From positions 200,638-264,637 of the forward strand of contig NZ_KB906677.1 of assembly GCF_000381545.1 (NCBI RefSeq): 64,000 bases of DNA. Direction: 5' to 3'. The position numbers and the translations under genes were made by a program. Under the pieces are notes generated by a model. The model did not search any database. It was not told where the DNA came from and was given only the letters and a program-made list of their open reading frames with translations. Origin of the DNA: Rhodonellum psychrophilum GCM71 = DSM 17998 (GTDB taxonomy: Bacteria; Bacteroidota; Bacteroidia; Cytophagales; Cyclobacteriaceae). This document shows, piece by piece, positions 1-8,533 of the stretch; position 1 is the first letter of the stretch; every line of letters begins with the position of its first letter.

Positions 1-68
1 GTGAAAATTGATAGCCTTTAAAAATCATTGCAAAGATTCATTGGGAAATCGTTATATTCGCTTACCCT

Positions 69-470
69 ATGAATCAACTATTTACATCAGGAAAAACCAA
101 TCTTAAAAATGTATCACTGATAATAGTCTTGTTATTGGGTGTTTTTTCTTTTTCAGGATCAACAATCATTTCCACTCCTGATCTTGGCCAAAGTACCCTT
201 ACCACGTCTCTTTTTACGCCCAACTCCAATTTTTCGATTAAATCAATTTCCTTTGAAAAGACAATTCTAATTCTTCAATTTCCCAAACATTCTAAAAACT
301 CCCAAATATCTCTAACGGATACTTTATTGAATTTCAAGAGGCTAACAAAGCTAAAATGGAATGTCCTTATAAATAAATCAAATTTTTTCCCAACATCGGG
401 TCGACTTTTTCCATTAAAAACAATCCCGAAAAACTCAAAAGAGGAAGCATCCCTTTTTAATCTGGGATAA
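69..470 (+). CDS. hypothetical protein, possibly frameshifted
   Basis: A 133-residue reading frame with an N-terminal hydrophobic stretch (about residues 16-33, SLIIVLLLGVFSFSG) that could be a signal anchor. I do not recognise the rest. The frame stops at 470. A second plus-strand frame, open from about 464 to a TAA at 560-562, reads IPIAIENGGISFVNTDTF and looks protein-like. It ends 3 bases before the next ATG (566). The true gene may therefore run from 69 to 562 with a frameshift near 460. An antisense ORF at 275-544 competes but has no recognisable features. Confidence 0.3.
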   Translation: MNQLFTSGKTNLKNVSLIIVLLLGVFSFSGSTIISTPDLGQSTLTTSLFTPNSNFSIKSISFEKTILILQFPKHSKNSQISLTDTLLNFKRLTKLKWNVLINKSNFFPTSGRLFPLKTIPKNSKEEASLFNLG

Positions 471-565
471 AATTCATTCCCATAGCCATCGAAAATGGCG
501 GAATTTCCTTTGTAAATACCGATACATTTATTGGGTGTCGGCAAATCAATTTAATTTATTAAAAA

Positions 566-763
566 ATGAAATCCTTCAAAAGAAAATTGAGAAGATTTTG
601 CTATTTTATCCTTTTGATATTGGGTTCAGCTGGTATAGGTTTGAGCGGTGGTGTACCGATCCCATTGTTCAATAAAAAAGAGGATTATGATGGAGGAAAT
701 ATTGAAATGGTCGAGAACAAAAAGAAAGAGGATGATCAGTTTATGTTGAAAATAAACCTCTGA
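566..763 (+). CDS. small membrane-anchored protein, unknown function
   Basis: A 65-residue protein with a basic N-terminus (KSFKRKLRRF), one transmembrane segment (about residues 12-29) and a short GGVPIPLFNKKED tail followed by a charged end. Short proteins with a GG(V/I)PIP motif after one helix are familiar to me from Bacteroidota genomes, but no function is known. It starts 3 bases after a possible upstream stop, so it may be cotranscribed with the preceding reading frame. Confidence 0.5.
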   Translation: MKSFKRKLRRFCYFILLILGSAGIGLSGGVPIPLFNKKEDYDGGNIEMVENKKKEDDQFMLKINL

Positions 764-780
764 AGATTTCTACGCTTTGA

Positions 781-1542
781 TTATTTGTGCCTAAACCAAC
801 AGTCTTTTCTTTCCGCCTCATACTCCTTAAAAACCGTATTGACGGGAGTTCCATGAATGACCCGATCATTGAATTCTGTTCTGACCAGATAATTAAAAGC
901 GCCCATATCCCCTGTGTATGCGGTTTTATTGTCGCTGTTGTATTTTTCATGGAGTGAACAGAGTTGGCTGAGAAACAACTGCATCACTTGAACATTCCCG
1001 CCGATGATGCCACAATTGAGCAAAGTTGCCTCTTTGAATTCCTCTTCATAGCCTTGATAGTCGGAAATTTTACTCCTTAAATGTGCCGCATGCAATAGCA
1101 TCCAATCATCCAGCAGCGGCTTTGGTTCGTCTCCACAAAAAATCGCTTGGGGATTTCCTGTGAAAATTGGCTCTTGGAAAGGATCTTTGAGGACCACCAC
1201 GTCCGTAATGTCTGTCACAAAAACATTTAGAAGTTCATCGAAATGTTGTTGGATAAAATCCCTGTAGAGAAAATAACGATACACATTTGGGGTAAATCTT
1301 GTATCGTGATTCACCTTGATGAACTGGATATGTTGTCCCTGGATTTCGGCACAGGTTTGATCCGAAAAATTATTGTGAAACACAATCCCTTTGAGGTTCA
1401 AATCGATGATGGAATCCGCCCAATCCTTGATCAACGCATAAGCATCATCTGGCAAAACGGTATTGCGATTTACGTCATATATTCCCGTCATGTGACATGC
1501 CATGATCACATTTCCCTTCCCGATATTCAAAAAATCATCCAT
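781..1542 (-). CDS. glycosyltransferase-like protein
   Basis: About 253 residues from the ATG at 1542. A start at 1590 is possible but would overlap the upstream gene by 43 bases, while the 1542 start leaves a 5-base gap. The central FVTDITDVVVLKDPF segment resembles the DxD-type nucleotide-sugar and metal site of GT-A glycosyltransferases. GNPQAIFCGDEPKPL and LLNCGIIGG fit acceptor-side loops of such enzymes. No signal peptide or membrane segment is visible, so it is probably cytosolic. It is encoded directly downstream of a GT2 enzyme, and the pair probably decorates a surface glycan. The donor and acceptor sugars cannot be told. Confidence 0.65.
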   Translation of the reverse strand: MDDFLNIGKGNVIMACHMTGIYDVNRNTVLPDDAYALIKDWADSIIDLNLKGIVFHNNFSDQTCAEIQGQHIQFIKVNHDTRFTPNVYRYFLYRDFIQQHFDELLNVFVTDITDVVVLKDPFQEPIFTGNPQAIFCGDEPKPLLDDWMLLHAAHLRSKISDYQGYEEEFKEATLLNCGIIGGNVQVMQLFLSQLCSLHEKYNSDNKTAYTGDMGAFNYLVRTEFNDRVIHGTPVNTVFKEYEAERKDCWFRHK

Positions 1543-1547
1543 TTCTA

Positions 1548-2201
1548 CTAATTCATTATGGATATATTTTCCACTTTCAGGCGGGAACAAATGCTGTTGG
1601 GTGTATTTCGATAATAAATGTATGTTCTTAAATCGACCTTTTTCACCTTGTATTTCCTTGCTGCCCTTTCATAAAAGTCCGCATCGGCTGCGTAAAAATC
1701 CTTAAAATCGATTTCTTGAAAAACCTCTTTTTTTCCAAATAATGTCGCAAACAAAACACAATCATCCACATGAATCATCTTAGAGGGATCTCTTTTGTCA
1801 GGAACATAATAATCCTCTTCCTTGTCTACGATGGTTTTGGTCGTGGAAGCGATCAAATCGACCGATTGCAATTCTTTTAGACAAGCGCTAAGGTGATGGC
1901 TTTCAAATTCGTCGTCCGCATCCAAAATGGTGATGTATTTTCCGCGGCTGTTCAAAATGCCACGGTTTATGGATTTGGATTGCCCTCGATTTTTATGTCT
2001 TAGATAGGTGATTCTGTCCTCGTGCCCAATGATATATTGCAGCAATAAATTTTGAGGATCGTTGTCACTGCCATCATCGATGACAATCAATTCAAAATTC
2101 GGGAAATCTTGGGCCAATACCGAATCAATGGCTCTTTTCACCAAACCAAATTCTGTATTGTAAACAGACATCAGTACGGAGATTTCTACTTTCTCTTTCA
2201 T
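1548..2201 (-). CDS. GT2 family glycosyltransferase
   Basis: About 217 residues from the ATG at 2201. An in-frame ATG at 2237 would add 12 residues of low quality ahead of MKEKVEISVLMSVYN, the usual GT2 beginning. Visible GT-A features are SVLMSVYN, then VIDDGSDN (UDP-binding Asp pair), the KNRGQSKSINRGI loop, and ILDADD (the DxD metal site). These are in the order and spacing of family GT2 inverting transferases. The enzyme would transfer a sugar from a nucleotide donor to a growing polysaccharide or lipid-linked glycan on the cytosolic side. It precedes a second glycosyltransferase by 5 bases, so the two are very likely cotranscribed. Confidence 0.88.
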   Translation of the reverse strand: MKEKVEISVLMSVYNTEFGLVKRAIDSVLAQDFPNFELIVIDDGSDNDPQNLLLQYIIGHEDRITYLRHKNRGQSKSINRGILNSRGKYITILDADDEFESHHLSACLKELQSVDLIASTTKTIVDKEEDYYVPDKRDPSKMIHVDDCVLFATLFGKKEVFQEIDFKDFYAADADFYERAARKYKVKKVDLRTYIYYRNTPNSICSRLKVENISIMN

Positions 2202-2237
2202 TATTATTTTACTTCTTGAATCACTTCGCCTTCCCAA

Positions 2238-2540
2238 ACTTCCTGAAGATCCGACCTCACAAATATAAGCATCGTTTTATTGGGATTTTAAAAGATTGAA
2301 AATCAAACACCTCATTCAATTGACCCTTAGCCAACTGGCATATCACTTTATTGGATATCAACTTTAAAAGAGGTTTATCTTCCAATTTACTTGGGTACAT
2401 TCAACACACCAATTTATTTTAACAATGAAAAAGCGATTGGGTTCAAAACAAAATGAAATTTTTGTCTCGATTTGGGGCTGGGACTCAAAAAAATCATGGC
2501 AAAAGGGAAGATATCCATTGGATCAGGGCTTGAATCAAAT
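2238..2540. other. intergenic, no gene seen
   Basis: About 300 bases upstream of the GT2 gene. No ORF with protein-like content, RNA gene or clear hairpin is visible. It must contain the promoter for the minus-strand glycosyltransferase pair, but I cannot place it. Confidence 0.4.
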
Positions 2541-2716
2541 TTAATCCGTTTCATGCATTCCCAATTCAATGCAATCCTATAATAGCTTAATAATCATTCA
2601 GTTGGTTACTTTTTTTTACTTCACCATTTCGGTACTTCACCCTATTCTTGAATTGGTCTGATTTTCTTACAATTTCAACACCCAATAGGAAACCGAATGC
2701 ATATTTCGGGTTTAAG
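2541..2716 (+). repeat. dispersed intergenic repeat, copy 1
   Basis: First of about nine copies of a 150-180 bp family. Left end is aatccgtttcatgcatt, the middle carries gcttaataatcattcag and ggtctgattttcttac, and the right end is ccgaatgcatatttcgggttt. The two ends are imperfect inverted repeats around the ATGCAT core. It has no coding potential. The size and ends suggest a MITE-like element or a family of structured intergenic repeats. Confidence 0.7.
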
Positions 2717-2757
2717 TCTTTGACCTACTCCACCAATCCAATGGGTATTTCATCCAC

Positions 2758-2934
2758 TTCAACCCGTTTTATGCATTACGAACTCCATTTAATATTTTAA
2801 TGTACTGATAATCAATTAGGTGTTGACTATTTTTGACTTCACCCTATCGATGTCAAGAATTGTTCTCCCAATAGTCTGATTTTCTTTCAGTTTCAATCCC
2901 ATTTGGAAACCTATTGCATATTTCGGGTTCAACC
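2758..2934 (+). repeat. dispersed intergenic repeat, copy 2
   Basis: Second copy of the family, only about 40 bases after the first. Ends are aacccgttttatgcatt and ttgcatatttcgggttcaa. The interior contains gttgactatttttgacttc, caccctatcgatgtc and cccaatagtctgattttc, which recur nearly unchanged in the copies at 24281 and 31000. Confidence 0.75.
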
Positions 2935-2972
2935 ATGATTACTCAAAACCAAAATTCGCCTGCAGGAATGAT

Positions 2973-3713
2973 TTATCTGGCCAAATACCCTCCATCTACA
3001 GGATGATAACTTCCCGTCACAAAGGAGGCTTTATCGCTACCGAGCCAAAATATCAATTCTGCCACCTCCTCACTTCTCCCCAAGCGACCTATCGGATGAA
3101 GCGCGACCAATTGACTTTTCATTTCACTATCCAATGCTTCCAATAGAGGAGTTTCGATAAATCCAGGACCCACGGAATTTACACGGATGTTTTGGGAAGA
3201 ATATTCCATCGCTGCGGTTTGGGTAAGACCAAGGACGCCATGTTTGGCAGAGGCATATCCGGCAGAACCTGCAAAACCCACGGAACCCAAGATGGAAGAA
3301 ATATTGACGATGCTTCCGCCTCCACTTTTCAGCATGGCCTGGATCTGATATTTCAGTCCATAAAAAAGGCTGTTTAGGTTCACCCCAATCACCTTGTGCC
3401 AACCTTCAATACTCATATCTGCGATCGGGTTGATTTCTCCACCTATTCCTGCATTATTGACAGCAATATCAAGTTTGCCATAGGTCTTAACAGCAAAATC
3501 CACTAATTTTTCCATCTCCTCTGGCATGGACACATCTGTTTTGATGAAGACCGCCTTACCACCATTGGAAACGATGTCTTCTGCGACGACTCTTGCTGCG
3601 GTCTCATTGATATCTGAAACCACTACGTTGGCTCCTTCTTTGGCAAATAATTCTGCTGTCGCTTTCCCTATTCCCGACGCAGCACCGGTGATGATGACGG
3701 TTTTTCCTTTCAT
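2973..3713 (-). CDS. SDR family oxidoreductase
   Basis: 246 residues, the usual length of classical short-chain dehydrogenases. The N-terminal Rossmann cofactor motif is TGAASGIG (about residues 9-16), followed by DINE after beta2 (an acidic residue there favours NAD(H)). The structural NNAG motif lies near residue 87. The catalytic set is the Ser of NISSILG, the Tyr and Lys of YASAK, and the upstream Asn. The C-terminal PVDGGYLAR fits the family. It is a cytosolic NAD(P)-dependent alcohol/ketone oxidoreductase of unknown substrate. It stands alone, flanked by dispersed repeats. A similar SDR is encoded at 4787-5542. Confidence 0.92.
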   Translation of the reverse strand: MKGKTVIITGAASGIGKATAELFAKEGANVVVSDINETAARVVAEDIVSNGGKAVFIKTDVSMPEEMEKLVDFAVKTYGKLDIAVNNAGIGGEINPIADMSIEGWHKVIGVNLNSLFYGLKYQIQAMLKSGGGSIVNISSILGSVGFAGSAGYASAKHGVLGLTQTAAMEYSSQNIRVNSVGPGFIETPLLEALDSEMKSQLVALHPIGRLGRSEEVAELIFWLGSDKASFVTGSYHPVDGGYLAR

Positions 3714-3868
3714 GATTCTGTGATTTAAACTTAAAAATTGAATTTATTTTCCAACTACAATTTAGCGGGATTTCCCTAGAAATTTCATGACAAGAATCAG
3801 TTGCACTTCCCGAATAAATCATTTTCAGTAAAACTGAAATCTTTCCCCCATTGCGTTCCAATCAAAAA

Positions 3869-3896
3869 AAGAACCAGGAGAGATTTCCTGGTTCTT
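3869..3896 (-). terminator. probable rho-independent terminator
   Basis: An 11-bp perfect stem (aagaaccagga / tcctggttctt) with a 6-base loop. Read on the minus strand, the hairpin is followed by a run of T (complement of 3863-3870). It would end minus-strand transcripts coming from the 4234-4665 gene. Confidence 0.55.
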
Positions 3897-3927
3897 GGAT
3901 CAAGTGCCAACAGTTTCGCCTTTACGG

Positions 3928-4102
3928 TTTAACCCATTTTATGCATTGCCAATTGAATTATAGCCTAAAATGCTTCGTAGTCATCAGATTGTTTACTGTT
4001 TTTGACTTCACCATACTTGGTACTACTTCTTCTTCTCAAAATAGTCTGATTTACTTGAAGTTTCAACCCTATTCGGAGACCGAATGCATATTTCGGATTT
4101 AA
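3928..4102 (+). repeat. dispersed intergenic repeat, copy 3
   Basis: Ends tttaacccattttatgcatt and cgaatgcatatttcggattt. The interior has tgcttcgtagtcatcagattg and aaaatagtctgatttac as in other copies. It lies between two minus-strand genes in a gap of about 520 bases that otherwise holds only the hairpin at 3869. Confidence 0.75.
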
Positions 4103-4233
4103 GGCAGCTTCAATTTCAATTGGATTTTATTGCAATTAATTCAAAAAAATAAAGCCGACTCCCTAAGCACTTAAGATTTCGAGGCTTTCGGGAAATTGGC
4201 TCTATTGCATACTTTCAAGCAATTATTCAGGAA

Positions 4234-4665
4234 TCAACTCTTGAAGAAATTGCGCACAAAGGCCAGCAGTTGATTTTCTGACAACTTATCGCTGCTCTGC
4301 ACGGAAACCCATTTCCCATCAAAGGATTTATTTCCCGAAAGTCTGTTGATCAATTGATCTTTTGCCGTACTGGGACCAAACAATAAAATATCTTCGTAGT
4401 TTTTGAGTTTTCCTTCGAGGATTTTAAAATATTCATTGATTTCGTTTTGGGTAATGTTGTGCTTCTTGTTCTCATTGTTAGAGGACATAAAGGGATCGGA
4501 GCCGAACCTAGAGTGGTCGCTTACCTCTCCTTCTTCCCTTTTAATTCTTTCGTAAGGAGAATCGACGGATTCAATCAAAAATGCCTTGCCATCTTTGTGT
4601 CCGACTATATGCGCCTTTGAATGATCCAGCCACACTCCGATTTGTTTTGTTGATACAGTCTCCAT
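4234..4665 (-). CDS. eRF1-fold / host-attachment-like protein
   Basis: 143 residues. The N-terminal IGVWLDHSKAHIV pattern, a conserved (V)WLDH..A segment, and the C-terminal YEDILLFGPSTAKDQLINRL segment resemble the bacterial proteins annotated as translational-machinery or host-attachment proteins, which share the central fold of eRF1/Dom34. The middle (residues 35-75) is hydrophilic and probably flexible. Members of this group have no settled function. It is a monocistronic gene with a long 5' gap (4666-4786). The assignment is by recollection of family pattern only. Confidence 0.55.
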   Translation of the reverse strand: METVSTKQIGVWLDHSKAHIVGHKDGKAFLIESVDSPYERIKREEGEVSDHSRFGSDPFMSSNNENKKHNITQNEINEYFKILEGKLKNYEDILLFGPSTAKDQLINRLSGNKSFDGKWVSVQSSDKLSENQLLAFVRNFFKS

Positions 4666-4786
4666 AATTATTTATTGATTTTTATAGATGATAAAAGCTG
4701 TTTACACCCCATTAATTTAGGGTTTAAAGTGAACAAAAGCACCTTTTCCGGCCTCTAATTTTTATTAGAACGGATAATTTAGCTAA

Positions 4787-5542
4787 TTATTGGGCAAGCC
4801 AACCCCCATCCACTCCAAGAGATTGGCCGGTAATAAAGGAGGCCCCGTCAGAACAAAGGAACAATACCGCTGCAGCCACTTCCTCTGGTTCACCAAATCT
4901 TCCAATGGGTTCGCTCGCCGCCATGTTTTTCTCGACTGTTTTGTCTTTTCCCGTGAAGCGATCGATCATCGGTGTTTTGATTACCCCTGGGCACACGACA
5001 TTTACCCGGATTCCCTGTTTTACATATTCCAAGGCTGCATTTTTGGAAAGACCAATCATGCCATGCTTCGAAGCCACATAGGCGGGAATACCCGGAAAAC
5101 CCACCAATCCTGCGACGGAAGAATTGTTGACAACGGCTCCTTTTCCTGCTTTGAGCATCAATGGGATTTCGTATTTCATGCAAAGCCAGGTGCCTTTTAG
5201 GTTGATTGCTAAAGTTTGGTCCCAGTTTTCATCCGTGCACTCGTGCGTGATGCCTTTGTGGCCTTCAATACCTGCATTGTTGAAGGCAAAATCCAGTCCT
5301 CCGAAATGTGCAAAGGTTTTCTCCACCATGTTTTTGACTTCTTCTTCCTTTGAAACATCACACTTGATAAAGATCGCCTCTCCCCCCTCCTTCTCGATCT
5401 GATCAACTGTACCCTCGTCCTCCACCCAATCCGAAACAACAACTTTTGCACCCTTTCGCGCAAAGGCAATCGCCGTTGCTTTGCCTATCCCAAAACTCCC
5501 TCCGGTGACAATGGCTACTTTATTTTCAAATTCCCTGTTCAT
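4787..5542 (-). CDS. SDR family oxidoreductase (glucose dehydrogenase-like)
   Basis: 251 residues with TGGSFGIG (residues 14-21) as the nucleotide-binding loop, SDW after beta2, CDVS, NNAG near residue 90, the catalytic Ser in NNSSVAG, Tyr-Lys in YVASK, and PGVIKTP. The end TGQSLGVDGGW is typical of the family. It is predicted to be a soluble NAD(P)-dependent dehydrogenase, substrate unknown. It is about 45% identical by eye to the SDR at 2973-3713, so the two are probably old paralogues separated by one unrelated gene. It stands alone on the minus strand, with a dispersed repeat just upstream. Confidence 0.92.
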   Translation of the reverse strand: MNREFENKVAIVTGGSFGIGKATAIAFARKGAKVVVSDWVEDEGTVDQIEKEGGEAIFIKCDVSKEEEVKNMVEKTFAHFGGLDFAFNNAGIEGHKGITHECTDENWDQTLAINLKGTWLCMKYEIPLMLKAGKGAVVNNSSVAGLVGFPGIPAYVASKHGMIGLSKNAALEYVKQGIRVNVVCPGVIKTPMIDRFTGKDKTVEKNMAASEPIGRFGEPEEVAAAVLFLCSDGASFITGQSLGVDGGWLAQ

Positions 5543-5561
5543 GATCTGTTTGGTTTAAAAG

Positions 5562-5742
5562 TTGAACTTCATCCCGTGACATGCATTACCCATTCAATTC
5601 CAGCCTAAAATTGCTTAATATCCAGCCTGCTGCTTCCTGTTTTTGAACGCATCCTTTCGGCACTGGCCTTATTCTCCAAACAGTCTGATTTTCTTTCGGT
5701 CTCAACCCCTATTTGGAAATCTAATGCATGTTTCGGGTTCAA
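5562..5742 (+). repeat. dispersed intergenic repeat, copy 4
   Basis: Ends gaacttcatcccgtgacatgcatt and ctaatgcatgtttcgggttcaa, with gcttaatatccagcctgctgc and aacagtctgattttctttcgg inside. Its right end overlaps the last codons of the acyl carrier protein gene by four bases, so it may supply the 3' end of the pdh operon transcript. Confidence 0.75.
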
Positions 5743-5984
5743 ATTATTTTCTTTTCCAAATACGTAAGCAGACTTTTGATCGTAGCCGTTTTTCCATAAT
5801 CCTGCTCGGGGATATCGATCTTTAATTTTTCACACAAGGCCACAATAAACTGCAAGGCATCATAGGAGTCAATATTGAGTGCCTCACGAATATTTTCCTC
5901 CTGACCCAGCAGCGTTGGATCCATTTCTGGCGCAATATTTTTCAGCAATTCATGAATGGTATTTAAAATTTCGGATTTGTTCAT
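5739..5984 (-). CDS. acyl carrier protein
   Basis: 81 residues, the normal size of a stand-alone ACP. Ser40 within NIDSYDALQFI is the expected 4'-phosphopantetheine attachment site (DS(L/Y) motif). It is preceded by an acidic helix and followed by LCEKLKIDIPEQD, the usual helix III region. It is the last gene of the pyruvate dehydrogenase operon: its ATG overlaps the stop of the E2 gene (ATGA, 5981-5984). This is not the fatty-acid synthesis locus, so it is probably a specialised carrier that receives an acyl group from, or is coexpressed with, the dehydrogenase complex. Confidence 0.88.
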   Translation of the reverse strand: MNKSEILNTIHELLKNIAPEMDPTLLGQEENIREALNIDSYDALQFIVALCEKLKIDIPEQDYGKTATIKSLLTYLEKKII

Positions 5985-7267
5985 AGCGTTTCAGGATTTT
6001 GTAGGTACTTGTTCAATGCCCCCAAAAACCGGCTTCCAGTCAGACCATCCGTCGCCCGGTGATCCCCTGCCAAGGTGACATGGACAATGGGACGGATACC
6101 CAACAAGCCATTTTCCGCAAAGGGTTCTTCAGAAATACCCCCAAAACCGATGATGGCCACTTGTGGTGGGTAAATCACCCCGAAAACCTTGTCTGCACTT
6201 CCTTCACCGATATTGGTGATGGTGATCGTGGAATCACTGAGTTCCGAGCTTCTGAGTTTCAATGCCCTTGCCCTTGGGATGACATCATTCAGCACTTCCA
6301 TGATTTCATCCACGCTTTTTGCATCTGCCTGGTGGATTGCTGGGACCATTATTCCGCCTGTGCGCAGAGAAACTACAAAACCAATATTGATCTCGTTTTT
6401 CAGCTGCAAACCATTTTCCCAAACCGCATTCAGCGCCGGGACTTCATCCACGGCAAGTGCCACTGCCTTGATGAGCAATGCCGCAGGGAGGAGGCGTTTT
6501 TGGACCGGGCGCTCGCTGTTCGCTTCTTTTAGCCAGGAAAGCGACTTGGACATGTCTATTTTTTTCTCCAGATAATAATGCGGAATTTCACGGTTGGATT
6601 TGCTCATCGCCGCAGCGACTGCCGATCGAATGGCCTCCACTGGCGGAACAGTCCCCATTGGTTTTTTTTCGGGAACAGCTTCTTTAAGCTGTTCCATTCC
6701 CACCTGCTCCGTACCCGCTTTGCCTTTTTCAGGCTCTCCCGCTATCTCCATTTTAATTCCTTTGGGTTTTTCCATTTCAGCTACCCCTTCCCGAGTGGCG
6801 ATGGCATTTTCAACATCCTCCTTGGTGATGGCGCCATTTTCTCCAGTTCCGGAAATGCTCGAAAGATCAATACGCTCTGCTTCGGCGATTCTCTTTGCCA
6901 AAGGCGAGGCTTTTATCCTTTTCGTTTCTGAATTTTGCTCTTCAAAAGAAACTGGCCGCGTTTCTTCAATCGGCTGCTGTATCGGGACTTTTTCATCCAT
7001 GGGCTGACCCTTTGATTTTTTCCCTGCAATCCCATCGGGATTAATTAGGGCCAAAATCGTCCCTACTGGCACTTTCAAACCTTCTTCTACCAGTAGTTTT
7101 TCAAGGACCCCTTCTTCAAAAACCTCGATTTCTATCAATCCTTTCTGCGTATCCACATCGGCAATGATATCTCCTCGGTTTAAAAAATCACCCGGTTTTT
7201 TCCTCCATTCCACTAGGGTTCCGTCTTCCATATCTGCTCCCAAACTGGGCATCAAAAATTCTATCAT
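5981..7267 (-). CDS. pdhC: 2-oxo acid dehydrogenase E2 (dihydrolipoamide acyltransferase)
   Basis: 428 residues. Domain order is: one lipoyl domain (1-78) with lipoyl Lys42 in DTQKG; an acidic/proline linker; a peripheral E3/E1-binding domain (about 118-155, [23 protein letters not shown]); a second charged linker; and the catalytic acyltransferase core (about 205-428) with the HxxxDG active site in DHRATDG near residue 405. It transfers the acyl group from TPP on E1 to CoA. It is translationally coupled to E1 beta (4-base overlap at 7264-7267) and to the ACP. No E3 (lipoamide dehydrogenase) gene is present in the window. Confidence 0.95.
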   Translation of the reverse strand: MIEFLMPSLGADMEDGTLVEWRKKPGDFLNRGDIIADVDTQKGLIEIEVFEEGVLEKLLVEEGLKVPVGTILALINPDGIAGKKSKGQPMDEKVPIQQPIEETRPVSFEEQNSETKRIKASPLAKRIAEAERIDLSSISGTGENGAITKEDVENAIATREGVAEMEKPKGIKMEIAGEPEKGKAGTEQVGMEQLKEAVPEKKPMGTVPPVEAIRSAVAAAMSKSNREIPHYYLEKKIDMSKSLSWLKEANSERPVQKRLLPAALLIKAVALAVDEVPALNAVWENGLQLKNEINIGFVVSLRTGGIMVPAIHQADAKSVDEIMEVLNDVIPRARALKLRSSELSDSTITITNIGEGSADKVFGVIYPPQVAIIGFGGISEEPFAENGLLGIRPIVHVTLAGDHRATDGLTGSRFLGALNKYLQNPETL

Positions 7268-8256
7268 GGCTTTAAAGTTTTCTGAACACTATTGACAATA
7301 TCTTTTACTTGAGGAACCGAAGCCTCCTCGAGATGTAAGGGATAGGGAATGGGCACCTCCACGCCGCACAATCTTTTTACGGGAGCATCCAATTCATAAA
7401 AAGCCTTTTCCATAATCCGCGAAATTATTTCCGCAGAAAAACCAACTGAACACCAAGCATCTTCCACAACCAATGCCTGATGGGTCTTGGCCACGGAAGC
7501 CAAAAAAGTCTCCTCATCCAAGGGACGCAATACCCGCAAATCAATAACTTCGGCATCGATGCCTCCCCTTGCCAATTCAGCTGCCGCTTCCATACATTTA
7601 TGCACGCCTGTTCCATAGGTGATGATGGAAATGTCATTGCCTTCCCGTCTCACCTTCGCTTTGCTTATCCCTAGCTCGGGGACATCCTTGGCTATTTCCA
7701 TTTCCATATTGAGCATGGAAGTATATTCGAAAATGATGACAGGGTCTGGACTTTCAAGGGCAGCAGCGAGCATTCCCCTGGCATCTTCATGTGTGCCCAC
7801 CGACAGCACCACCAATCCCGGGACATGGGCATAAAAAGGTTCCCAACTATGGGAATGCTGAGCTGCCAATTGCCGCCCAATGCCACATCCCATCCGAATC
7901 ACCACGGGCACATTCAACTGACCTCCGGACATGTGCAGTAAAGTAGCGGCATTGTTGATGATCTGGTCCATGGGCAATAGTCCAAAGTTAATGGTCATCA
8001 CTTCGACGATGGGCTTCATTCCAGCCATTGCCGCCCCGATGCCAGCCCCCACAAACCCAGATTCGGAAAGCGGTACATCCATAATCCTCTCTTCTCCAAA
8101 CTCTTCCAAAAGCCCCTTACTCACTGCAAAAGCCCCGCCGTAACGGCCTACATCCTCCCCCATCAAAAAAACCCTGTCGTCTTTTTGAAGTGCTTCACGG
8201 AGACTCTGCTTGAGTGCCTCCCGGTAAGTGATTTTGATCGTATTGCTCGCTTCCAT
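7264..8256 (-). CDS. pdhB: pyruvate dehydrogenase E1 component, beta subunit
   Basis: 330 residues, the usual length of E1 beta. Recognisable parts are the N-terminal [16 protein letters not shown], then [24 protein letters not shown], the FGLLPMDQI segment, and the C-terminal transketolase domain with [18 protein letters not shown] and [14 protein letters not shown]. With E1 alpha it forms the TPP-dependent alpha2beta2 decarboxylase. Substrate choice between pyruvate and branched 2-oxo acids cannot be fixed by eye. Pyruvate is favoured by the neighbouring acetyl-CoA ligase and PEP synthase genes. Confidence 0.94.
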   Translation of the reverse strand: MEASNTIKITYREALKQSLREALQKDDRVFLMGEDVGRYGGAFAVSKGLLEEFGEERIMDVPLSESGFVGAGIGAAMAGMKPIVEVMTINFGLLPMDQIINNAATLLHMSGGQLNVPVVIRMGCGIGRQLAAQHSHSWEPFYAHVPGLVVLSVGTHEDARGMLAAALESPDPVIIFEYTSMLNMEMEIAKDVPELGISKAKVRREGNDISIITYGTGVHKCMEAAAELARGGIDAEVIDLRVLRPLDEETFLASVAKTHQALVVEDAWCSVGFSAEIISRIMEKAFYELDAPVKRLCGVEVPIPYPLHLEEASVPQVKDIVNSVQKTLKP

Positions 8257-8266
8257 AGAAAAAAAA

Positions 8267-8518
8267 TCAATTGGGTTTCATATCAGGTTCCTTTTCGGGT
8301 TCTGCGTCGGGGTCAATCTCCGGCCAATCCTCCGGCTCGATTTCCGGTATTGGGAATTCTTTGGGATTTTCTTCCGGGTGGGGAATTCCCGGGTATTCCG
8401 GGTCGATTGCCGGTAAGGGAAAATCAGGGTTCGGCGTGATGCCGGGGATTTTGGGCAGAATCGGAAATTCTTCTGGTTTCTTTTGCATGTCTTTTGGCTT
8501 TTGCATTTCAATAGTCAA
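8267..8518 (-). CDS. proline/glutamate-rich small protein in the pdh operon
   Basis: 83 residues composed almost entirely of Pro, Glu, Ile and Asp in P-x-x-P-type units ([35 protein letters not shown]). It has no signal peptide and is predicted to be disordered. It sits exactly between E1 alpha (gap 15) and E1 beta (gap 10), with operon-like spacing, which is why this strand is preferred over a Gly/Ser-rich ORF on the opposite strand. Its composition resembles the Ala/Pro linkers of E2 chains. A spacer or scaffold role on the complex would be pure inference. Confidence 0.6.
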   Translation of the reverse strand: MTIEMQKPKDMQKKPEEFPILPKIPGITPNPDFPLPAIDPEYPGIPHPEENPKEFPIPEIEPEDWPEIDPDAEPEKEPDMKPN

Positions 8519-8533
8519 TGGAAAATCAATCCT

